From Phytoactinopolyspora endophytica (GTDB lineage Bacteria > Actinomycetota > Actinomycetes > Jiangellales > Jiangellaceae): 19,938 nt of DNA. Where the stretch lies: the NCBI RefSeq assembly GCF_004138495.1, contig NZ_ML142864.1, forward strand, positions 4,744 to 24,681. The letters are read 5' to 3'. Both the position numbers and the translations under genes were made by a program. Shown here in pieces: positions 1 to 4,979 of the stretch (position 1 is the first letter of the stretch; every line of letters begins with the position of its first letter). The notes beneath the pieces are model-generated. The model did no database searches. It had not been told where the DNA came from and saw only the letters and a program-made list of their open reading frames with translations.

Positions 1-1
1 G

Positions 2-616
2 ATCGGCTCGCCGGGGCACATGCTTCTCGGTGTCGACCGTCTCGACTACACGAAGGGCATCGGGCACCGGCTGAAAGCGTTCGGTGAGCTCCTGGCCGGT
101 GGGGATGTCACCCCCGATGAGGCCGTGCTGGTGCAGGTGGCCACGCCCAGCCGGGAGCGCGTCGAGGCGTACCAGACACTGCGAGACGACATCGAGCTGC
201 AGGTGGGGCGGATGAACGGCGAGTACGGCCGGATCGGCCAGCCTGCCGTGCACTACCTGCACTCCTCATACGAGCGAGCGGATCTCGTCTCATTGCTGCG
301 CGCTGCGGATGTGATGGTGGTCACGCCGTTGCGTGACGGCATGAACCTCGTCGCCAAGGAGTATGTGGCAGCTCGCACCGACTTACGGGGAGCGCTGGTA
401 CTGTCCGAGTTCGCCGGCGCTGCCGACGAACTCGGTGACGGTGCATTCCTGGTCAACCCGCACGACATCGACGGCCTGAAACGGACCCTGCTCGCTGCGA
501 TGCGTATCGATGACGCCGAGGCGGAAGAGCGGATGAAGCTGCTCCGTGATCACGTTCTCAACAACGACATCACCAGGTGGGCCGAGGACTTCCTCTCCAC
601 CCTCCGCGCCACCTGA
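2..616 (+). CDS. otsA: Trehalose-6-phosphate synthase, C-terminal part (5' end outside window)
   Basis: OtsA is a cytoplasmic GT20 glycosyltransferase that joins a nucleotide-activated glucose to glucose-6-phosphate to make trehalose-6-phosphate. The 204 visible residues begin in frame at base 2 with no start codon, so the gene is cut by the window edge. The family is usually about 460-500 residues, so roughly the C-terminal 40-45% is present. Seen directly: the [11 protein letters not shown] motif, whose Arg and Lys contact the donor phosphates in E. coli OtsA, and [17 protein letters not shown], the donor-binding loop with its Asp and Glu. The [10 protein letters not shown] and VNPHD segments typical of the family follow. 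The gene ends convergently 14 nt from the next gene, and no trehalose phosphatase (otsB) follows it. The identification is secure; nothing can be said about its promoter. Confidence 0.95.
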   Translation: MGSPGHMLLGVDRLDYTKGIGHRLKAFGELLAGGDVTPDEAVLVQVATPSRERVEAYQTLRDDIELQVGRMNGEYGRIGQPAVHYLHSSYERADLVSLLRAADVMVVTPLRDGMNLVAKEYVAARTDLRGALVLSEFAGAADELGDGAFLVNPHDIDGLKRTLLAAMRIDDAEAEERMKLLRDHVLNNDITRWAEDFLSTLRAT

Positions 617-630
617 TCAGTCCCCAACCC

Positions 631-888
631 TTACTCGCGGTCGACCTCCGTGTAGGCCAGCCATGCCTGGGTGTCCGCCGCGTCCAGCGGCTCGCTGGCG
701 GGGGCGGCAGGCTGCTCTGTGTTCTCGATCGCGGCCAACCGAGCCTCCGCCTCCTCGACTCGCACAAGCTCCTGTGAAGCGAGCGCGATAAGGCTGCGCA
801 GGCCGACTGCGCCGAACCTGTCCCGGACGATCTGGACGGCATCGACCACCATGGGGTCGGCTTCGGGGTTGGGTTCGGAACCCTGCAT
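631..888 (-). CDS. Small conserved-looking hypothetical protein (85 aa)
   Basis: An 85-residue acidic, soluble protein with no signal peptide or membrane segment. The N-terminal third is polar (QGSEPNPEADP). The middle, about residues 14-53, looks like two amphipathic helices rich in Val, Leu, Ala, Arg and Glu (VVDAVQIVRDRFG, then SLIALASQELVRVEEAEARLAAIE). The tail ends TQAWLAYTEVDRE. The ATG at 886-888 is preceded by a good ribosome binding site, GAGAGGGTGA, 3 nt before the start, which favours this frame over the overlapping antisense frames. The gene faces the end of otsA and is divergent from the gene at 1192. I do not recognise a domain and assign no function. The Val-Arg-Asp-Arg-Phe-Gly helix pattern recalls small helical regulatory proteins, but that is only an impression. 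Confidence 0.72.
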   Translation of the reverse strand: MQGSEPNPEADPMVVDAVQIVRDRFGAVGLRSLIALASQELVRVEEAEARLAAIENTEQPAAPASEPLDAADTQAWLAYTEVDRE

Positions 889-1191
889 CGTTCACCCTCT
901 CGACTGTCATTGTGACTCGCCGCTTCACCGTAGCTTGTCGAGATGTCGACCTCGCGACAGCATCCGTGTGGCGAGAGACGTGTGAGGGCTATCACATACC
1001 TCAAAATTATGACAAAACGGACGAAGAATCTAGCGAATCAAGATCCCTCGTGTCGGCTACGGCAGGCCGCCGTGACAGCATGACGTGGCATCGAGCAAGA
1101 TGAGCAGCGTACATGGGCCGTGTGGGGCGGAGTTTCAGGTGGCTGGTCCGGTGCACTACCGCACGCAGCTCAAGCTCCCTAGGGTGGTCGT
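889..1191. other. Divergent intergenic region, 303 bp, no gene seen
   Basis: The region lies between two divergent genes and includes an A/T-rich patch at about 996-1045 that contrasts with the surrounding G/C-rich sequence, as expected of promoters. A possible minus-strand promoter is listed separately. A TAG at 1180-1182, in frame with the downstream gene, stops its reading frame from extending further upstream. No convincing RNA gene, small ORF with a ribosome binding site, or strong hairpin was seen. Confidence 0.6.
988..1015 (-). promoter_or_regulatory. Possible sigma-70-type promoter for the 85-aa gene
   Basis: Read on the minus strand, TTGTCA (1010-1015) matches five of six bases of a -35 box. 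It is followed by a 16-nt spacer and TGT-GATAGC (988-993), a weak extended -10. This would give a leader of about 90 nt before the start at 888. The -10 is poor, so this is a suggestion only. Confidence 0.28.
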
Positions 1192-1854
1192 TTGTTCCCT
1201 CGCAGATTCGCCTTGGTGCGCCACGTCGACTACACCGGGATATCCGGCGTGGGTGTCGTCGCGTACGGGGTGGTATTCGCTGACGGGCACGTGGCCTTGC
1301 GATGGTGCTCTGACTACCCTGCAACGAGCCTCTGGGCGTCGATCGACGATCTGATAGCCGTCCACGGCCATGGGGACGGGACGAGCGTGCAATGGATCGA
1401 CTCCGCTTCGGATCGGTTGCAGGACGCGTGGGACTCACTCGACACGCCACGCGGTCGGCGGCGGCGTAAAGCGGAACCGACGGTCGACGTGCCGACCCAG
1501 CCACGCGGTCCTGCAGAACCGCAGCCAGAAGCCACCGAGGAGCACACCCCGGCTGAGCCGCCGACCCACGAAGCGGACGTGGAGAACACGCCTCCCGAGC
1601 CGCCACCACCACCCGAACCACCATCGACGGGACGGCCTGCCGAGCCGCCGGTACTCACGCCCCAGTCCGCACGGGCCGCCGAGCACGCGGCGCCGGCCGA
1701 TGACCGTACCCGGACGTCACAAGCGGCCGACGCCGAACCTGCGCCCGCCGCGGACCGGATGGCATCGGACGACCCGATGGTGCCCGCTCCCCGGCGAGGC
1801 GGAGGCCGGCATCGGCGGGCGGTGCCGGCAGAGGAGTCCGCGGCGCCGCGGTGA
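1192..1854 (+). CDS. Hypothetical protein with compact N-terminal domain and Pro/Glu/Ala-rich tail (220 aa)
   Basis: The first ~80 residues form a hydrophobic, folded-looking domain (FALVRHVDYTGISGVGVVAYGVVF, then DGHVALRWCSDYPATSLWASIDDLIAVHGHG and SVQWIDS). It looks like a beta-rich domain conserved among actinobacterial hypothetical proteins, but I cannot name it. From about residue 85 a basic linker (GRRRRK) leads into roughly 125 residues of low complexity rich in Pro, Glu, Ala and Thr, including PPEPPPPPEPP. The protein ends with a basic stretch (RRGGGRHRR). There is no signal peptide or membrane segment. The earliest start is TTG at 1192, with AGGGTGG 4 nt upstream and an in-frame stop at 1180. 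TTG 1213 and GTG 1216 are alternatives without a good ribosome binding site. The tail suggests a scaffold or interaction protein, but no function is assigned. Confidence 0.68.
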   Translation: MFPRRFALVRHVDYTGISGVGVVAYGVVFADGHVALRWCSDYPATSLWASIDDLIAVHGHGDGTSVQWIDSASDRLQDAWDSLDTPRGRRRRKAEPTVDVPTQPRGPAEPQPEATEEHTPAEPPTHEADVENTPPEPPPPPEPPSTGRPAEPPVLTPQSARAAEHAAPADDRTRTSQAADAEPAPAADRMASDDPMVPAPRRGGGRHRRAVPAEESAAPR

Positions 1855-1878
1855 TCGCTGCCCGGGGTCAGAGTCCCG

Positions 1879-1896
1879 GACGCTCTAGGGAGCGTC
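1879..1896. terminator. Hairpin shared by convergent gene ends
   Basis: A perfect 7-bp stem (GACGCTC / GAGCGTC) with a TAGG loop lies between the convergent genes. The loop overlaps the stop codon of the GntR gene at 1885-1887. There is no T-tract, so it could act weakly in both directions. Confidence 0.4.
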
Positions 1897-2619
1897 GTCG
1901 GCGAGGTTCGACCCCGCGCGCGCCGGCTGTAGGTCGACGCGGAACTGATATCGATCGCCCCGGTACACCGAGCGGACGAACTCGACGACCTGGCCGTCCC
2001 GAGCACGCGAGACCCGCTCGAACAGGAACGCGGGAGAATGGACGGGTACCTCGAGGATCTCGGCCTCTCGGTCATCGGTGACGGTGACCTCGATCGTCTG
2101 GACGCCACCGGCGAGGATGATCCCGTGGCGCTCCGCGAGCAACTCGTAGAACGACGCGTGATCCAGGGCCTGGCCGTCCAGCCCGGGCGCCACGCGGCCG
2201 GGAACGTGCAGTGTCTCCACCGCCATCGGAGCATCGTCGGCGAGCCGCAGGCGCACGACGCGCAGAACCGGCTCGCCGCTGGTGATCTCCAGTCGTTTGG
2301 CGAGCTTGGGGCTGGCGGCGAGTTCCCCCGCGTCCAGTGTCCGGCTGGAAGGGACCACGCCGCGTTGCCGCATGTCCTCGGAGAACGACGTGACGGCCAG
2401 GCCCTGAGCGATCTTCGGTCCGGCGACGAACGTGCCCGCGCCGTGCTTACGCTTCAGCCGCCCTTCCCGGATCACCTCTTCGATCGCGCGGCGCAGGGTC
2501 ATCCGCGCCACACCGAACTGCGGCGCGAGCGCCCGTTCCGGCGGCAATGCCTCGCCCACCTCCATCTCGGCGATGAGGTCGAGGATCTGATCTCGAATCG
2601 AGAGGTATTTCGCTGCCAC
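1885..2619 (-). CDS. GntR-family transcriptional regulator, HutC/DasR-like, with UTRA domain
   Basis: A 244-residue regulator. The N-terminal winged helix-turn-helix (about residues 5-68) has the family signature LPPERALAPQFGVARMTLRRAI followed by EGRLKRKHGAGTFVA. A UTRA effector-binding domain (about 85-235) ends in VEFVRSVYRGDRYQFRVDL, very like the DasR/NagR/YvoA group, which bind phosphorylated amino sugars. The start is GTG 2617-2619 with GGAGGG 5 nt upstream. The gene is divergent from the GHL10 hydrolase across 206 bp containing three TCTAGA-centred palindromes, the expected DNA target type for this subgroup. It therefore probably represses the hydrolase and perhaps itself. Whether it is the global DasR or a local paralogue cannot be decided here. 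The effector is inferred to be a sugar phosphate, not proven. Confidence 0.93.
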   Translation of the reverse strand: MAAKYLSIRDQILDLIAEMEVGEALPPERALAPQFGVARMTLRRAIEEVIREGRLKRKHGAGTFVAGPKIAQGLAVTSFSEDMRQRGVVPSSRTLDAGELAASPKLAKRLEITSGEPVLRVVRLRLADDAPMAVETLHVPGRVAPGLDGQALDHASFYELLAERHGIILAGGVQTIEVTVTDDREAEILEVPVHSPAFLFERVSRARDGQVVEFVRSVYRGDRYQFRVDLQPARAGSNLADDAP

Positions 2620-2753
2620 GCCAACCCTCCGAGTCAGCCGTTAGATCATGCAATTCTCGCAGGTCACCTCGAGCCTGCCGTTCGCTGCCGGTTGATGGCG
2701 TGGCGGATGGAGCGTCAGTCCGCGGCCGTTGTCCGCATTTTGCCAGACGCCGG

Positions 2754-2761
2754 GTCTAGAC
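2754..2761. promoter_or_regulatory. DasR-like operator box 1
   Basis: GTCTAGAC is a perfect 8-bp palindrome. The 16-mer centred on it (2750-2765) matches the published Streptomyces DasR consensus ACTGGTCTAGACCACT at 11 of 16 positions. It is the most distal of three similarly phased boxes upstream of the GHL10 gene. Confidence 0.5.
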
Positions 2762-2776
2762 GTCGTGCCTTGCGTC

Positions 2777-2784
2777 GTCCAGAC
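2777..2784. promoter_or_regulatory. Degenerate DasR-like operator box 2
   Basis: GTCCAGAC resembles box 1 with one central change. Its wider match to the DasR consensus is weak (8 of 16). It is listed because its centre lies 23 bp from box 1 and 22 bp from box 3, about two helical turns from each, placing all three on the same DNA face. Confidence 0.3.
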
Positions 2785-2794
2785 TGTGGGCACT

Positions 2795-2810
2795 GTTGGT
2801 CTAGGCCAAT
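2795..2810. promoter_or_regulatory. DasR-like operator box 3, best match
   Basis: GTTGGTCTAGGCCAAT is palindromic over its inner 14 bases (TTGG-TCTAGG-CCAA, six of seven pairs) and matches the DasR consensus at 12 of 16 positions. It ends 15 nt before the GHL10 start codon and just upstream of its ribosome binding site (2814-2819). Binding here would block transcription or elongation into the hydrolase gene. It is the likely main operator of the adjacent GntR regulator. Confidence 0.6.
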
Positions 2811-2825
2811 TTCGGGAGGCCCCTG

Positions 2826-4415
2826 ATGGCTCGACTGCTCAACGTACGCCGGTTCGCGGTATTGGGCGCGGCCGTAGCCGGACTCCTCACCGCCACGGTA
2901 GCCGTCCCTTCGTCGGCTGCCATCGACGCCGACCCGCCTCAGGAGTGGCGAAGCTACTGGGTGGACGCCTTCAACCCGGGCATCTACAACGCCGAGGAAG
3001 TGGAACAGCTGGTCGACGATGCGCTGGCAGTCAACGCGAACGCGCTGATCGTGCAGACAGCCCGCCGCTATGACTGCTTCTGCAACCGGGCGCTGTACCC
3101 GCGCACCGATGCCGCCGTCGACCCGGCGCCGTACGATCCGCTGGACGAGATCATCGAGCAGGCACACGCGGCCGGCCTGGAGGTCCACGCCTGGGTCAAC
3201 GTCAACACGATGTGGAACTCCACCACGCCGCCCAGCTCGGCCGACCACGTCTTCAACCAGCACGGCCCGGATGCCGAAGGTGACGAGCGCTGGCTGAACA
3301 AGAAAGAGGACGGCACTGAGCTACAGGGCGCCAACGCCTACATCGACCCCGGACACCCCGACGCCGTCGACTACATCGTCGAGGCGGTTCAAAGCATTGT
3401 CGACGAGTACGACGTCGACGGCATCAACCTGGACTACGTCCGTTACCCGGACTTCAGCTCCTCCACGACGCACAGCGACTGGGGATACAACGACGTCTCC
3501 GTGGCGCGGTTCCAGGAGGCGACCGGGCGGAGCGAGGTCCCGGAGGCGTCCGACCAGGAATGGAGCGACTGGCGCCGGGACCAGATGACGAACCTGGTGC
3601 GCAAGATCTATCTCGGTATGTGGGAGGTGGACCCGGGCGCCCGGCTGTCGATGGACGCCATCACGTACGGATTCGGGCCGCAGAGCGTCGGCGGGTGGGA
3701 GAGCACCCGAACCTATGCCGAGGTCCTGCAGGATTGGAAGGGCTGGCAGGACGAGGGGATCATGGACACCGTCGTCGCCATGAACTACAAGCGCGAATGG
3801 ATGCCCGACCAGGCGCAGATGTTCGACGAGTGGAACGAGGTGCTGGCGGACTGGCAGGGAGACCGCCAGTCGGTCTCCGGGCCGGCCCTGTACCTCAACG
3901 AGATCGAGGACAGCGTCCAGCAGGTGCAGGACGTGTTCACGCCGACGGAGGCCGGCAACACCGTCGTGGGATGGAGCGGCTACTCCTACGCCAACGCGAG
4001 CATGACCGCCGCCGCCAGCTCCGATCCGGCGGTGAAGGACGCCGAGCGAGATGCACTTGCGGAGGCGCTCACGGTGGGAGAGGACGCGCCGTTCGCGGAG
4101 CCCGCCGCCGTCCCGTCGATGCCCTGGAAAGACGATCCGTCCGACGGCCACATCACCGGTGAGCTGGTGACCCGCGACGGCCGGTCCCTGGACGGGGCGG
4201 AGGTCACGTTGCAGCCGCTGACCGGGGGCGGGGAGTCACACACGCGTGCGAGCGACGGCTCCGGCTGGTTCGGATTCGCCCACGTGCCGTCCGGCCGTTA
4301 CCTGGTGCGGATCGAGCTGCCGGCCGGCGTCGTCGGTAAGCCTGTGACGTATGTCGAGGTCACCGACGGTGAGATCGAGACGGCGGACCTGTCGCCGCTC
4401 GTCCGGCTGCGCTGA
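2826..4415 (+). CDS. Secreted GHL10 (DUF187) family glycoside hydrolase with C-terminal regulatory-like beta domain
   Basis: A 529-residue exported protein. Residues 1-32 are a signal peptide (basic start, hydrophobic core, VPSSAA cleavage region). The GHL10 barrel spans about 38-410. It starts RSYWVDAFNPGIYN, has VHAWVNVNTMW around W123, and carries the family motif VDGINLDYVRYPD at 197-209 with Asp198 and Asp203 as likely active-site acids. Residues about 440-529 (HITGELVTRDG to the end) look like a carboxypeptidase-regulatory-like beta sandwich. The relative with known function, E. coli DigH (YddW), cleaves denuded peptidoglycan glycans, so a cell-wall or related polysaccharide substrate is inferred. 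ATG 2826 has GGGAGG 6 nt upstream. The gene is divergent from the DasR-like regulator and probably controlled by it through the boxes at 2754-2810. There is no cell-wall anchor, so it should be released or loosely wall-bound. Confidence 0.92.
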   Translation: MARLLNVRRFAVLGAAVAGLLTATVAVPSSAAIDADPPQEWRSYWVDAFNPGIYNAEEVEQLVDDALAVNANALIVQTARRYDCFCNRALYPRTDAAVDPAPYDPLDEIIEQAHAAGLEVHAWVNVNTMWNSTTPPSSADHVFNQHGPDAEGDERWLNKKEDGTELQGANAYIDPGHPDAVDYIVEAVQSIVDEYDVDGINLDYVRYPDFSSSTTHSDWGYNDVSVARFQEATGRSEVPEASDQEWSDWRRDQMTNLVRKIYLGMWEVDPGARLSMDAITYGFGPQSVGGWESTRTYAEVLQDWKGWQDEGIMDTVVAMNYKREWMPDQAQMFDEWNEVLADWQGDRQSVSGPALYLNEIEDSVQQVQDVFTPTEAGNTVVGWSGYSYANASMTAAASSDPAVKDAERDALAEALTVGEDAPFAEPAAVPSMPWKDDPSDGHITGELVTRDGRSLDGAEVTLQPLTGGGESHTRASDGSGWFGFAHVPSGRYLVRIELPAGVVGKPVTYVEVTDGEIETADLSPLVRLR

Positions 4416-4496
4416 CTCGGGGAAGGACCGCGGCAGGGGTGGCGGTGTAGGGTGAGGGACGCTTGGTGAACTTGTAGCTTGCAGGGAGGTGGGGAC

Positions 4497-4886
4497 GTGC
4501 CGCAGGGGCACGCCACGAGCCGGCCGCGCCGCACGGCGTGGCGGCTCCCCACCGCTCTCCTCTCCGGGCTCTTCATGATCGTCACGGTCGGGCTGCCGTC
4601 GTTGGCGTCCACGGCTCAGTCCCGTGAGCTGTCCATCGAGGCGAAGCATGAGGCGGCCAGCGGCGTAGCGATAGAGGCTGTGGACCAGTCTCCGGATGTC
4701 GTCGCCGCCGCACCGTTCGGCACCGAGCTAGGGCTGGCCCCACCTCCACCGGCTCGCGCCGTCGTCGATCCACTCGCCGGTCACGGCATTCGAGTCCGCG
4801 GCAACGCCGCCGACGCGGACCTGCCACGTGAGTCGGGCGACTCGGCACATCCCGACCGTGCACCTCCGGTGACAGGACAGCAGTAG
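4497..4886 (+). CDS. Small secreted or membrane-anchored hypothetical protein (129 aa)
   Basis: The GTG at 4497 has a good ribosome binding site, GGGAGG at 4484-4489, 7 nt upstream, which argues for this start rather than the in-frame ATG at 4479. The product has a basic N-terminus, a hydrophobic stretch (about residues 18-38, LPTALLSGLFMIVTVGLPSLA) ending in a signal-peptidase-like ASTAQS, then a polar Ala/Pro/Asp-rich tail of about 85 residues with a PPPPAR segment. It lacks cysteines and any sorting signal. It lies 93 nt upstream of the secDF fusion on the same strand and may share its transcript. No family is recognised. The long low-complexity tail leaves some doubt that it is translated. 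Confidence 0.55.
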   Translation: MPQGHATSRPRRTAWRLPTALLSGLFMIVTVGLPSLASTAQSRELSIEAKHEAASGVAIEAVDQSPDVVAAAPFGTELGLAPPPPARAVVDPLAGHGIRVRGNAADADLPRESGDSAHPDRAPPVTGQQ

Positions 4887-4979
4887 ACGTCCTTGAGTTC
4901 ACCAACCGCCCGGTCGGTTTCCGCGTGTGCCCGTGCACCGTGAGACGCCGCACCGGCCGACGCCATCCGGAGTCTCCCC

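Noticed and set aside
1314..2234. Minus-strand open frame (306 codons) spanning two genes
   Set aside because: Overlaps the end of the GntR gene in another frame and is mostly Ser/Gly/Arg low complexity.
3321..4151. Minus-strand open frame (276 codons) opposite the GHL10 hydrolase
   Set aside because: Val/Arg/His/Gly-rich mirror frame with no motif, opposite a gene with clear catalytic motifs.
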